DNA of 64,000 nt from Azoarcus sp. PA01 (GCA_001274695.2 LARU01000002.1:1240001-1304000), one strand, 5' to 3'. Numbered from the stretch's first letter, positions 46,154-56,194 are shown. Made by a program: numbers and translations. Notes: generated from the sequence alone by a model not told the origin.

Positions 46154-46645
46154 ATGAAGATTTTGTTGATCGTCTATCACACCATGACCGGCGGCACGCT
46201 GCAGATGGCGCAGGCCGCCGCCGACGGGGCCGCCGCCGACGGGGCGGTCGCGGTGCGCCTGCTGCATGCGAAGGAGGTCGGCGCCGACGACGTGCTGGCC
46301 GCGGACGGCTACATTTTCGCGACGCCGGAGAACCTCGCCGCCATTTCGGGCCAGATGAAGGACTTCTTCGACCGCACCTATTATCCCGTCCTGGACCGCA
46401 TCAACGGCCGGCCCTATGCGACACTCGTCTGCGCGGGCAGCGATGGCAGCAACGCGGCACGGCAGATCGAACGCATCGCGACCGGGTGGCGGCTGAAAGC
46501 GGTCGCGCCGCCGTTGATCGTCTGCACGCATGCTCAAACGCCCGAGGACATCCTGCGCGCGAAACACATCGAAGCCAGCGAGCTCGAGCGCTGCACGGAA
46601 CTGGGCGGTGGGATTGCAGCCGGTCTGGCGATGGGAATCTTTTGA
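46154..46645 (+). CDS. Flavodoxin-fold NAD(P)H-dependent reductase-like protein
   Basis: A 163-residue protein of flavodoxin/FMN-reductase fold. MKILLIVYHTMTGGTLQMA (1-19) forms the phosphate-binding loop. IFATPENLAAISGQMKDFFDRTYYP and LVCAGSDGSNAARQIERI are the flavin-contacting and dimer regions. It ends in GGGIAAGLAMGIF. No clear ribosome site precedes the ATG at 46154; an in-frame upstream ATG (46073) lacks similarity. It may reduce a flavin or quinone, possibly with the adjacent FAD oxidase, though the two are 277 bp apart. Confidence 0.83.
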   Translation: MKILLIVYHTMTGGTLQMAQAAADGAAADGAVAVRLLHAKEVGADDVLAADGYIFATPENLAAISGQMKDFFDRTYYPVLDRINGRPYATLVCAGSDGSNAARQIERIATGWRLKAVAPPLIVCTHAQTPEDILRAKHIEASELERCTELGGGIAAGLAMGIF

Positions 46646-46655
46646 GCGCGCGCAG

Positions 46656-46682
46656 GATGGGTTGAGCGAAGCGATACCCATC
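46656..46682. repeat. REP-like short palindromic element
   Basis: GATGGGT (46656-46662) and ACCCATC (46676-46682) enclose TGAGCGAAGCGAT. The sequence resembles a short repeat I recall from many proteobacterial intergenic regions. It lies 11 bp past the flavodoxin stop and may also act as a transcript-end hairpin. Confidence 0.55.
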
Positions 46683-46720
46683 AACGGGGGGCGAGCAACC
46701 GCCGGGGGAGGGTGAGTAGC

Positions 46721-46736
46721 AAAAGCTCGACCGGCA
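46721..46736. repeat. Right arm of a 16-bp inverted repeat
   Basis: AAAAGCTCGACCGGCA, the reverse complement of 43995-44010. The 2.7-kb interval between the arms holds the FAD oxidase and flavodoxin genes. Confidence 0.75.
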
Positions 46737-46773
46737 AGTTTGGGTCGGATCCGGCTGTAGCCTGAAGTGGTCA

Positions 46774-46856
46774 GCGGTCATTGACCGCCACAAGCAGGTG
46801 AGCGTCAGGTGGCCGACGCATGGCCGCCCGAGGCGGGCCTGAGGCCCGAGGTCGGC
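46774..46856. other. Hairpin-rich stretch
   Basis: GCGGTCA-t-TGACCGC (46774-46788) is a perfect palindrome. After it, GCCGAC (46812-46817) pairs with GTCGGC (46851-46856) around an inner stem GCCCG-agg-CGGGC (46826-46838). The nested pairing suggests a structured RNA or repeat relic; nothing more can be said. Confidence 0.4.
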
Positions 46857-47125
46857 AAAGGCCTGATCTCCCGCCAATCAGCAGTTAACACTCGACCCCG
46901 ACTTCTGCCCTGAATCAGCCCTTCAGCGCAGTTCGGCGACGGCTCCCGCCCTCACCAATCATTCGCCAAAGGGCCGCCCGTCGGCCCACGAACCTGAGCG
47001 GACGACCAGTCTCCTTCAAAGCAGAACCTCAACGCCCCGGTTCACCGGCCGCGTGGACGAGGCACGGAGTTTGCATGATTTTTCCTGCGCCGGGCCGTGC
47101 CGGCAGATTGCTTACGGAGTACACC

Positions 47126-47647
47126 ATGCAGAGTAATTCGTTCCTGATGCGCGCCCTGGTTTCCGGTACCGTCTCCGGCCTCGCGACTTCTGCCGTGGCC
47201 GCGCTTGCCGGCAAGCGGGAAACCGCATCGTATGCGGCGCCGATCAATGCGACGAGCCATATCCTGTGGGGCGACAAAGCGGCGCGCCACGATGACACTT
47301 CGCTCAAGTACACGGCCACCGGCTTCCTGCTCAACCACCTCGCAGCGGTCATGTGGGCCGCCGTCTATGAACGGTGGGCAGCTCCGGCAATCTCCCGCTG
47401 GGCGGCGAGGCGCCCTTCGCTTGCCCCGCTCGCCCCGGCGATGAGTGGGGTGGCGGTCGCGGCCGGCGCGTACGTCACGGACTACTATCTGGTGCCGAAG
47501 CGCTTTACCCCGGGCTATGAAAAAAGGCTGTCCGGGCAATCTCTGGCGCTGATATACGGGGCCCTTGCGCTGGGCCTGGCAGCCGGAGCCCTGCTGGAAA
47601 ACAGCGGCCGTGACGGGCAGCCGAATCGTCATTTACCTGATCGTTGA
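47126..47647 (+). CDS. Small integral membrane protein of unknown function
   Basis: A 173-residue protein with about four membrane helices: FLMRALVSGTVSGLATSAVAAL, FLLNHLAAVMWAAVYERW, LAPAMSGVAVAAGAYVTDYY and LALIYGALALGLAAGALL. A conserved-looking loop NATSHILWGDKAARHDDTS follows the first helix. GGAG precedes the ATG at 47126. I recognise the type as a hypothetical membrane protein occurring in betaproteobacteria, without a role. Convergent with the crotonase gene, 87 bp apart. Confidence 0.78.
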   Translation: MQSNSFLMRALVSGTVSGLATSAVAALAGKRETASYAAPINATSHILWGDKAARHDDTSLKYTATGFLLNHLAAVMWAAVYERWAAPAISRWAARRPSLAPLAPAMSGVAVAAGAYVTDYYLVPKRFTPGYEKRLSGQSLALIYGALALGLAAGALLENSGRDGQPNRHLPDR

Positions 47648-47734
47648 TGGGCGGGATATCCAGGCGGTGCTGGCGCGCCGATTGCCCGGCGCGAAGCTGC
47701 AGCAGACGGCGTCGCGGGACCTGCGCCAAGCCGA

Positions 47735-48535
47735 TCACATCCCCCGGAACGCAGGCTTGCGCTTTTCCAGGAACGCCGTGATGCCCTCGACGAAATCGCC
47801 GGTCGCGCTGCAGCGGCCGAACGCTTCGGCTTCGCTCTCCAGTTGCGATTCGAGCTGCGTGTCGTACGAGCTCGCGACCAGGCGCTTGATCTCCCCGTAG
47901 GCTTCGCGCGGACCGGCCTGCAGCCGGGCGACGAGCTTGTCGGTTTCGCCGTCGAGCTCGGCGGACGGCAGCACGCGGTTGACGAGGCCGAGGCGCAGCG
48001 CCTCGGTGGCGTCGAAACGCTCGGCAAGCAGCAGCAGTTCCAGCGCCTTGCGGCTGCCGACGACGCGCGGCAGGAAATACGTCAGGCCGCCGTCGGCCGC
48101 GAGTCCGATCGATGAATACGCGGTCGTGAATTTGGCGCTGTCGGCGCATAGGGCCAGATCGCAGCCGAGCATCAGCGACAGGCCGAAGCCGGCGCATGCG
48201 CCGCGCACTTTCGCGATCACGGGCTGGTGCAGCGACTGGAGCATCTCGACGGCCGGGTTGATGTGCTTCTCGATGATCGCGCGGAAAGCCACCATGCGCG
48301 CCTGCGGGCCGAGGTGGAACTGAGTCGCGAAGTCCTTCAGGTCGCCGCCCGCCATGAAGTGGTCGCCGGCGCCGACGACCACGACGACGTCGACATCCTT
48401 GAGATCGCGCAACTCCCGCACCACTCCCAGCAGGTCCTGCATCATCTCGATCGACAAGGCGTTGAGCTGCGCCGGGCGATTCAGCGTGAGCGTGGCGACG
48501 CGGTTCGAGACGTCGAGCAGTACGGTATCGGCCAT
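47735..48535 (-). CDS. Enoyl-CoA hydratase/isomerase family protein
   Basis: Crotonase-fold enzyme of 266 residues acting on acyl-CoA. The oxyanion loop is KVRGACAGFGLSLMLGCD. The active-site stretch SIGLAADGGLTYFLPRVVG lacks the first catalytic Glu of classical enoyl-CoA hydratase and keeps an Asp, a pattern of PaaG-like isomerases. It may shift a double bond rather than add water. The start is the ATG at 48535 (MADTVLLD). It belongs to the minus-strand cluster with the thiolase and the fused dehydrogenase, 78 bp after the thiolase stop. Confidence 0.9.
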   Translation of the reverse strand: MADTVLLDVSNRVATLTLNRPAQLNALSIEMMQDLLGVVRELRDLKDVDVVVVVGAGDHFMAGGDLKDFATQFHLGPQARMVAFRAIIEKHINPAVEMLQSLHQPVIAKVRGACAGFGLSLMLGCDLALCADSAKFTTAYSSIGLAADGGLTYFLPRVVGSRKALELLLLAERFDATEALRLGLVNRVLPSAELDGETDKLVARLQAGPREAYGEIKRLVASSYDTQLESQLESEAEAFGRCSATGDFVEGITAFLEKRKPAFRGM

Positions 48536-48613
48536 CGGGTTGAATCTCCAGGACAGGCGCTGGCGGGGTCTCTGGCCGCAGCGCACGACATATCGGGTAA
48601 AAGGGCGGAAAGC

Positions 48614-49813
<1,200 letters not shown>

Positions 49814-49824
49814 GTCGTGCCCTC

Positions 49825-52218
49825 TCAGTTGCGCAGCGGCTTGCCTGTCTCGAGCAGGTGCGCGATGCGCTGCTGCGTCTTTTCGGTTTTCAGCAGCTCG
49901 ATGAACAACGCACGCTCGACGTCGAGAATCCACTGCTCGCCGACCTGCGCATTCGTCTCGACTTCGCCGCCGCACAGCGCGGTCGCCGCGGCTTTCGCAA
50001 CCTTGTAGTCGTGTTCCGAGATGAAGCCGCCTTCGGCCATGTTGACGAGCATCAGCTCGCAGGTCGCGATGCCGCTGCGCCCGGCGACCGTCACCGCGCG
50101 GTTGACGAGCGGCGCGCGCCAGCCGGCCTCGAACATCGCGCGCGCGCGGGAAATCGCGACGTACGGCAGTTCGCGCGTATGCATCACGACGTCGTCCGAA
50201 GGTTGCGCGAAGCCGAGCTGCACTGCCTCGAGCGCGCTTTTCGCGACGGTCGCCATCGCGATCGTCTGGAAGCTCTGCTGGATGAACGGGAACACGTCAC
50301 GCCCTGCGGCGTACTGCGCGCGCCGGTGCGCCTGCAGCGCGAATTCCTTGCTACCGCCGCCGGCCGGAATCAGGCCGACGCCGGCTTCGACGAGCCCGAC
50401 GTAGCTCTCGAGCGCGAGCACGCGGTGCGCCGCATGCATCGCGAACTCGCAGCCGCCGCCGAGCGCCATCCCCTCGACTGCGGCGACGACCGGCACTTGC
50501 GCGTGGCGGATCGCCATCGACACCTGCTGGAACTTCGCAACCTTGCCGTCGAGCAGCGCAAACTCGCCGGCCTTGCACGCTTCGGCGACCTGCTGCAGGT
50601 TCGCGCCGACGGCGAACGGCGCGTCGTGCCACAGCACGAGGCCGTCGAGATCGCGCTCGGCGCGCGCGATCGCCTCACACATCCCGTCAATGACGGCGTC
50701 ACCGATCGCGTGCAGCTTCGCCTTGAACGACACGATGCCGATGCGTGCGTCGACGTCGGGCCGCGTCCACAGGCGCACGCCGTCGTCGTCACCACCATTC
50801 TCCCACAGCGTTTCGCCGCGCTCGGCCGGCGCTTCGCCGAGCAGCGCGTCCGGGTAGAGCTGGCGACGATATACCGGCAGCGTCGGGCGCGCCTTGACGA
50901 CGTTGTCCCGCGCGGAATACGAGCCTGCCGCCTCGTGCACCGCGCCGCGCAGGAACACCCACGCCGGCAGCGGCTCTTTCGCCATCGCGCGGCCGGCGTC
51001 GATGTCCATCTGGATCGCTTTCGCGACGTCGGCCCAGCCTGCGGCCTGCCAGGTCTCGAACGGCCCGCGCGCCCAGCCGAAGCCCCAGCGCATCGCCAGG
51101 TCGATGTCGCGCGCGCTGTCGGCGATGTCCTCGAGATGCACCGCACAGTAATGGAACAGGTCGCGGAAGATCGCCCACAGGAACTGCGCTTCGGGCAGCC
51201 CGCTCGCGCCGAGCCACGCGAACTTCTCGGCAGTGTTCAGCGTCTGCAGCGCAGTCGCGACTTCCGACACGATGTCGCCGCGGCTCGGGCGGTAGTCGCC
51301 CGTCTTCGGATCGAGCACGAGGATCTTCTTGCCGTCCTTGCGGTAGATGCCGGCACGCGTCTTCTGCCCGAGCGCACCGCGTCCGATCAGCGCCTGCAGC
51401 CAGTCCGGCTGCTTGAAGCACGCGTGCCATGGGTCGTCGGGCAAGGTCGCGCCCATCGTGTCGATGACGTGCGCGAGCGTGTCGAGACCGACGACGTCGG
51501 CGGTGCGGTAAGTCGCGCTCTTCGGCCGTCCGATCAGCGGGCCGGTCAGCGCGTCGACTTCGTCGAAGCCGAGGCCGAGCCGTGCCGTGTGGTGCATCAC
51601 CGCGAGAATCGAGAACACGCCGACGCGGTTCGCGACGAAGTTCGGCGTGTCTTTCGCGCGCACGATCGACTTGCCGAGCCGCGTCACGAGCCACGCTTCG
51701 AGCGCGTCGAGCATCAGTGGGTCGGTCGCGGGCGCCGGGATCAGCTCGACGAGTGCCATGTAGCGCGGCGGGTTGAAGAAATGCACGCCACAGAAGCGCG
51801 GCCGCAGCGCTTCGGGAAGCCCTTCGGCGAGCTTCGCGATCGACAGGCCCGAGGTGTTCGACGCGAAGATCGCGTCGGCGCGCAGATACGGCGCGACTTT
51901 CGCGTACAGGTCGAGCTTCCATTCGATCTTCTCGGCGATCGCCTCGATGACGAGATCGCAGTCGCGCAGGCGCTCGAGATCGCTGTCGTAGTTCGCGGCG
52001 TCGATATGGCCGGCGAGACTCTTCGCCGCGAGCGGCGCGGTGTCGAGCTTCGTCAGGCCAGCGATCGCGCGGTCGACGACGCGGTTCGGCGGGCCGTCCT
52101 TCGCCGGCAGGTCGAACAGCACGACCGGCACATCGGCGTTCGCGCAATGCGCCGCGATCTGTGCCCCCATGACGCCGGCGCCGAGGATGGCGACCTTGCG
52201 GATGATCAGCTTGCTCAT
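49825..52218 (-). CDS. 3-hydroxyacyl-CoA dehydrogenase / enoyl-CoA hydratase, dehydrogenase-first
   Basis: Large bifunctional beta-oxidation enzyme of 797 residues. The N-terminal NAD-binding domain starts KVAILGAGVMGAQIAAHCA (8-26), with IEAIAEKIEWKLDLY, ASNTSGLSI, GVHFFNPPRYMALVELIPA and FVANRVGVFSILAV. A crotonase domain sits at the C-terminal end (about 500-700): DGLVLWHDAPFAVGANLQQ, VVAAVEGMALGGGCEFAMHA and VGLVEAGVGLIPAGGGSKE. The dehydrogenase-first order is that of B. subtilis FadN, not E. coli FadB. Paired with the thiolase downstream and fadL upstream. Confidence 0.95.
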   Translation of the reverse strand: MSKLIIRKVAILGAGVMGAQIAAHCANADVPVVLFDLPAKDGPPNRVVDRAIAGLTKLDTAPLAAKSLAGHIDAANYDSDLERLRDCDLVIEAIAEKIEWKLDLYAKVAPYLRADAIFASNTSGLSIAKLAEGLPEALRPRFCGVHFFNPPRYMALVELIPAPATDPLMLDALEAWLVTRLGKSIVRAKDTPNFVANRVGVFSILAVMHHTARLGLGFDEVDALTGPLIGRPKSATYRTADVVGLDTLAHVIDTMGATLPDDPWHACFKQPDWLQALIGRGALGQKTRAGIYRKDGKKILVLDPKTGDYRPSRGDIVSEVATALQTLNTAEKFAWLGASGLPEAQFLWAIFRDLFHYCAVHLEDIADSARDIDLAMRWGFGWARGPFETWQAAGWADVAKAIQMDIDAGRAMAKEPLPAWVFLRGAVHEAAGSYSARDNVVKARPTLPVYRRQLYPDALLGEAPAERGETLWENGGDDDGVRLWTRPDVDARIGIVSFKAKLHAIGDAVIDGMCEAIARAERDLDGLVLWHDAPFAVGANLQQVAEACKAGEFALLDGKVAKFQQVSMAIRHAQVPVVAAVEGMALGGGCEFAMHAAHRVLALESYVGLVEAGVGLIPAGGGSKEFALQAHRRAQYAAGRDVFPFIQQSFQTIAMATVAKSALEAVQLGFAQPSDDVVMHTRELPYVAISRARAMFEAGWRAPLVNRAVTVAGRSGIATCELMLVNMAEGGFISEHDYKVAKAAATALCGGEVETNAQVGEQWILDVERALFIELLKTEKTQQRIAHLLETGKPLRN

Positions 52219-52372
52219 GCGAGTTCTCCAGATCCTGCCTCGCCCCGCGCCGACCGGCCCGCAACGGGCCGATGCACGGGGGAAATCCCGTCATCGTTTC
52301 AGTGCGAACCGGCCGGCGGCGCCGGCGCTGCGCTCGGCGGAGGCGAAGCGCACCGCCCGAGGTTCGCCGCGA

Positions 52373-53644
52373 TCAGAACGCCATCGAGTACTGCGCGCCG
52401 AAGATCCAGACGTCGGTCTCGTATTCGCCGGTGACGCGCCCGCGCCCTGCCGCGCGCTGGTCGTTGTCGATCTTCGTGTCGCGCACGTAAAGATAAGCGC
52501 CGCCGACATCGAGCGTCGTCGTCTTCGTCGCCTTCCACTGCCCGCCGAGCGCGAACCAGGTGCGGTCGTTGTCCGGCAGCGCGACGAGCCGCCGATCCCG
52601 GCCCCGCACCGGCGCCTGGTCGTAGGCGACACCGAACTTCAGCTTCCAGGCGTCGTTGAGCTTGTAATTCGCGCCGAGCGCGGCGCGCCAGCTGTCACGG
52701 TAATCGGTGTCGAGCGTCTGCACCGTGACGCCCGACAGTGGCCCCGAGCTGCGGTCGATATCGACTTTCTTGATGCTGCTCCAGCCCGTCCATGACAGGT
52801 CGCCGAGCATTTCCCAGCGCTCGTCGAGCTTCTGGGCGACGCTCATGATCAGCGTGTCGGGCAGATCGACGTCCGCGCGGGCCTTGCCGCTGGTCGTCTG
52901 GGGCGCCCGGCCCGCGAGCGTCCCTTTGAGCTTCAGGTCGCCTTCGAGCTCGTGCTCGATCCTCGAGCGGTACGAGACGCCGACTTTCATTGACGGCGAC
53001 GGCGTGAACAGCACGCCGATGTTCCAGCCCCACGCATCGGAGTCGACATCGAGCGTCGCGAACGTCGTCGCGAGGCCGGGCGCGACCGCAGCGATGCGCT
53101 CGTACTCGGCTTCGGCGCGCTGCCAGTTCAGGCCGGCGCCGACCGACACCTTGTCATTGACGCGGTACGCGATCGACGGGTTGATGTTGTAGGTCTTGAT
53201 CTCGAAGTTCAGCGACTGCGCGCCGCCGACCCACGACTCGTCGTAATCCGTGACCAGGCCGAACGGCGCGCCGAGGCCGACGCCGACATACAGATCCTCG
53301 TTCAGCGCCCACGACAGGTAGGCGTTCGGCAGCGCCGCCCACCCGCCGGCGTCATCGCCTTCGCCGCGGAGCACGCCGCTCTGCGAGCCCTTGTCGGTGA
53401 ACTCGAAGCTCGGCCGCACCGCCGACACCCCGAACGACGCTTCGCGCGCCTGCAGCTGCGTCATGCCGGCGGGGTTGAAGAAGATCGTTGCGGCGTTCTC
53501 GGCGACGGCCGCCGAGCCCGCGTAGGCGTTGCCGAGCCCGCTGGCGTTCTGCTCCATCAGCTGGAAACCGGCAGCCGAGCTCAGCCCGGACGCCATCGTC
53601 AGCAGCGCCGCCGGGACTGCCCGGGCAATCATCGTCGTATGCAT
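52373..53644 (-). CDS. fadL: FadL family outer-membrane fatty-acid/hydrocarbon transporter
   Basis: Outer-membrane beta-barrel for long-chain fatty acids or aromatic hydrocarbons. It has 423 residues. The signal peptide ends at SAAG, leaving the FadL N-terminal GFQLMEQNASGLGNAYAGSAA and FFNPAGMTQL, which plug the barrel. It continues with SVGAGLNWQRAEAEYER, and ends FGAQYSMAF with the C-terminal Phe typical of outer-membrane barrels. First gene of the block; 154 bp upstream of the fused dehydrogenase. Confidence 0.95.
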   Translation of the reverse strand: MHTTMIARAVPAALLTMASGLSSAAGFQLMEQNASGLGNAYAGSAAVAENAATIFFNPAGMTQLQAREASFGVSAVRPSFEFTDKGSQSGVLRGEGDDAGGWAALPNAYLSWALNEDLYVGVGLGAPFGLVTDYDESWVGGAQSLNFEIKTYNINPSIAYRVNDKVSVGAGLNWQRAEAEYERIAAVAPGLATTFATLDVDSDAWGWNIGVLFTPSPSMKVGVSYRSRIEHELEGDLKLKGTLAGRAPQTTSGKARADVDLPDTLIMSVAQKLDERWEMLGDLSWTGWSSIKKVDIDRSSGPLSGVTVQTLDTDYRDSWRAALGANYKLNDAWKLKFGVAYDQAPVRGRDRRLVALPDNDRTWFALGGQWKATKTTTLDVGGAYLYVRDTKIDNDQRAAGRGRVTGEYETDVWIFGAQYSMAF

Positions 53645-53721
53645 CGGTGTGTCGCCTCCTTGTCATGCCATCAGCAAGTCTAGCACTGCATTCGCAAGGT
53701 CGCCGGGCTGCCCGGCGCCGC

Positions 53722-54132
53722 TCATTCGGCCGGCGGAACCGGTCGCTTGTTGCCGTGGTCGTCGAGCGCCACGTAGGTCAGCTTCGCCTCGGTGACTTTC
53801 ACGACGAACAGGCTCTCGGGATTGCGCTCGGCGAACACCTGGACATCGACGGTGATCGACGTGCGCCCGACCGATACGACGTCAGCATAAAAGCTGACCA
53901 GGTCGCCGACCGACACCGGCTGCTTGAACGTGAAAGCGTTGACGGCGACCGTCGCGCAGCGCCCGCGCGCGCGGTAGTGCGCGGCGATGCCCCCCGCGAT
54001 GTCGACCATCGACATGATCCAGCCGCCGAACACGTCGCCGGCAGGGTTGAGGTCCCCCGGCATCGGCATCACCCGCAGCGCCGGCTGGCGGTTCTTCGGC
54101 AATTTCACCTGGTTCGTTGAAACGTCGGACAT
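53722..54132 (-). CDS. Acyl-CoA thioesterase, YciA type
   Basis: Hotdog-fold thioesterase of 136 residues that frees CoA from acyl-CoA. Motifs are MPMPGDLNPAGDVFGGWIMSMVDIAG with the catalytic Asp, RGRCATVAVNAFTFKQPVSVGDLVSFYADVV and EAKLTYVALDDHGNKRPVP. The ATG at 54132 follows GGAAAACGAG; one at 54147 is also possible. It lies just after the 680-residue dehydrogenase gene and may relieve CoA trapping during beta-oxidation. Confidence 0.9.
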   Translation of the reverse strand: MSDVSTNQVKLPKNRQPALRVMPMPGDLNPAGDVFGGWIMSMVDIAGGIAAHYRARGRCATVAVNAFTFKQPVSVGDLVSFYADVVSVGRTSITVDVQVFAERNPESLFVVKVTEAKLTYVALDDHGNKRPVPPAE

Positions 54133-54151
54133 CAGCTCGTTTTCCATGAAT

Positions 54152-56194
54152 TCATCGGGCCGAAACGATAGCATCATCGCGCGGCGGCAGCGCCGCATCG
54201 AGCGGTTTTTCCCCGGACGCGAGATAGTGCAGCGGGCCGCCGGTGAACGGCGCGAAACCGGTGCCGAAGATCACGCCGGCATCGGCAAGGTCCGCATCGG
54301 CGACGACGCCCTCATCGACGCAGCAGCGCGTCGCGGCGAGGAGCGGCGCGACGATGCGCGCGGCGAGCCCCGCAGGGACCGTGTCGACGGGGTTTTTCTG
54401 CGCCTTGCCGTCGCTCCAGCGGTAATAGCCCTGGCCGGATTTCTGGCCGAGATGGCCGGCGGCAACGAGCTCGGCAAGCCGTTTCGGCACCGCGACCGCG
54501 CCTCCGCCGAGCGACTTGCCCGCGGCGAGCGCGATGTCGAGCCCGACCGTGTCGACCAGCTCGACCGGCCCCATCGGCATGCCGAACGCGACGAGCGCGG
54601 CGTCGACAGCTTCCGGCGCGATGCCTTCCTCGACGCAGCGCAGCGCTTCGAGCATGTACGGTGCGAGCACCGCATTGACGAGGAAGCCCGGCGCGCTGCG
54701 GACCGGCAGCGGCAGCTTGTCGAGGTGGCGGACGAACGCCGCGGCGCGGTAGAGCGCGTCGGCGTCGGACGCCTCGCCGGCGACGACTTCGACGAGCGGC
54801 ATCTGCGCGACCGGGTTGAAGAAGTGGATGCCGACGAGGCGCGCCGGGTTCGCGAGCCCGGCCGCGATGTCCTCGATGCGCAGGCTCGACGTGTTCGTCG
54901 CGAGCACGGCGTCGGGTCTGGCGCTGCGCTCGAGGTCCGCGAACAGCGCGCGCTTCGCGTCGAGATTCTCGACGATCGCCTCGACGACGACGTCGGCGCG
55001 CCGCGCGCCATGCCCGTCCGGGTCCGGGATCAGCCGGTCGAGTGCGAAGCGCACCTGCCGCGCTTTCGTCGCCGTGTCGCCGCGCAGCTTGCGCTCGAAG
55101 AGCTTCGCGGCGCGGCCGACGGCCGGCGCGATGCGCTCGACGGCCTGGTCCTGCAGCGTCACCGTCATGCCTGCGAGCGCACACACCGCCGCGATGTCGC
55201 CCCCCATGACGCCGGCGCCGACGACATGGACGTGGCGCGGGGCGAACTTACCGCCGTCGTCATCGCGGTGGTCATCACTTTTGCCGAAACTTTTCAGCCG
55301 CTCCTGCAGGAAGAACACGCGGATGAGGTTCTTCGCCGTCGGCGAGCGGAAGATCGCTTCGAGCGACGCGGGGTCACCGGCTGGCACTGCGAGCGCGTTG
55401 CCGCCGAAGCGCTGCCAGATGTCGATGATCGCGTACGGCGCCGGGTAATGCTCGCGCGGCGCTTTCGCAGCGACCTGCTTCCTCGCCCGGTCGGCGACGA
55501 CCGACTTCAGCGGGCCGTTCATCAGCCGCAACTTCAAGGGCGGCTTTCGCCGCCGCTGCCCGGACAACACGAGCAGGCGCGCGGCGTTCTCCATGACGCG
55601 CGGCGGCACGCACTCGTCGGCGAGCCCGAGCTGCTTCGCGCGGCGCGCGTCGACGCTTTTCCCCGTCAACATCAGCTCGAGCGCCGCCGGTGCGCCGATC
55701 GTCTCCGGCAGCCGCTTCATGCCGCCCCACGCGGGCACGATGCCGAGCATCACTTCGGGCAGCGCGAGTTTCGTCGCAGGCTCATCGACGACGACGCGGT
55801 AGCGGCACGCGAGCGCGAGTTCGAGCCCGCCGCCGAGGCAGTGGCCGCGGATCAGCGCGAGCGTCGGAAACCGCAGCCGCGCGAGCCGGTTGAAAAGCTC
55901 CCAGCCGCGGCCGACGAGATCGCGCGCCGCCTGCGGCGAGTCGAGGCGCGTGAATTCCTCGATGTCGGCGCCGGCGACGAAGCCGGCCGGTTTCGCCGAC
56001 GCGATGACGAGCCCTTTCGGCGGCTGCGCTTCGAGCGCGGCGAACACCGCCGCGAGTTCGTCGAGCACGTCGCGCGACAGCGTGTTCGTCGCTGCGTCGG
56101 CGCGGTCCAGATGCAGCCACGCGACGCCGTTCCCGCCCCCTTTTCCATCCCCTTCGTCGCGCACGACGTGCAGGTGTTCGTAACCTGAACCCAT
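54152..56194 (-). CDS. Enoyl-CoA hydratase / 3-hydroxyacyl-CoA dehydrogenase, hydratase-first (FadJ/FadB type)
   Basis: Bifunctional enzyme of 680 residues in the E. coli FadB/FadJ order. The crotonase domain (1-190) has AGFVAGADIEEFTRL, LIRGHCLGGGLELALACRY, LPEVMLGIVPAWGGMKRLPE. The NAD-binding domain (about 330-500) starts VHVVGAGVMGGDIAAVCA, with VEAIVENLDAKRALF, NTSSLRIEDIA, GIHFFNPVAQMPLVEVV and GFLVNAVLAPYMLEAL. The start at 56194 shares one base with the thiolase stop (TGATG). The frame is open far upstream, but that stretch is the thiolase gene in another frame. Confidence 0.95.
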   Translation of the reverse strand: MGSGYEHLHVVRDEGDGKGGGNGVAWLHLDRADAATNTLSRDVLDELAAVFAALEAQPPKGLVIASAKPAGFVAGADIEEFTRLDSPQAARDLVGRGWELFNRLARLRFPTLALIRGHCLGGGLELALACRYRVVVDEPATKLALPEVMLGIVPAWGGMKRLPETIGAPAALELMLTGKSVDARRAKQLGLADECVPPRVMENAARLLVLSGQRRRKPPLKLRLMNGPLKSVVADRARKQVAAKAPREHYPAPYAIIDIWQRFGGNALAVPAGDPASLEAIFRSPTAKNLIRVFFLQERLKSFGKSDDHRDDDGGKFAPRHVHVVGAGVMGGDIAAVCALAGMTVTLQDQAVERIAPAVGRAAKLFERKLRGDTATKARQVRFALDRLIPDPDGHGARRADVVVEAIVENLDAKRALFADLERSARPDAVLATNTSSLRIEDIAAGLANPARLVGIHFFNPVAQMPLVEVVAGEASDADALYRAAAFVRHLDKLPLPVRSAPGFLVNAVLAPYMLEALRCVEEGIAPEAVDAALVAFGMPMGPVELVDTVGLDIALAAGKSLGGGAVAVPKRLAELVAAGHLGQKSGQGYYRWSDGKAQKNPVDTVPAGLAARIVAPLLAATRCCVDEGVVADADLADAGVIFGTGFAPFTGGPLHYLASGEKPLDAALPPRDDAIVSAR

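Larger units (their letters stand above)
46646..47125. other. Non-coding gap with palindromes and the right inverted-repeat arm
   Basis: These 480 bases contain no supported gene. From left to right they hold a REP-like palindrome (46656-46682), the right repeat arm (46721-46736), a 15-bp palindrome (46774-46788) and a nested stem-loop (46812-46856). The ribosome site GGAG of the next gene is at the end. Confidence 0.55.
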
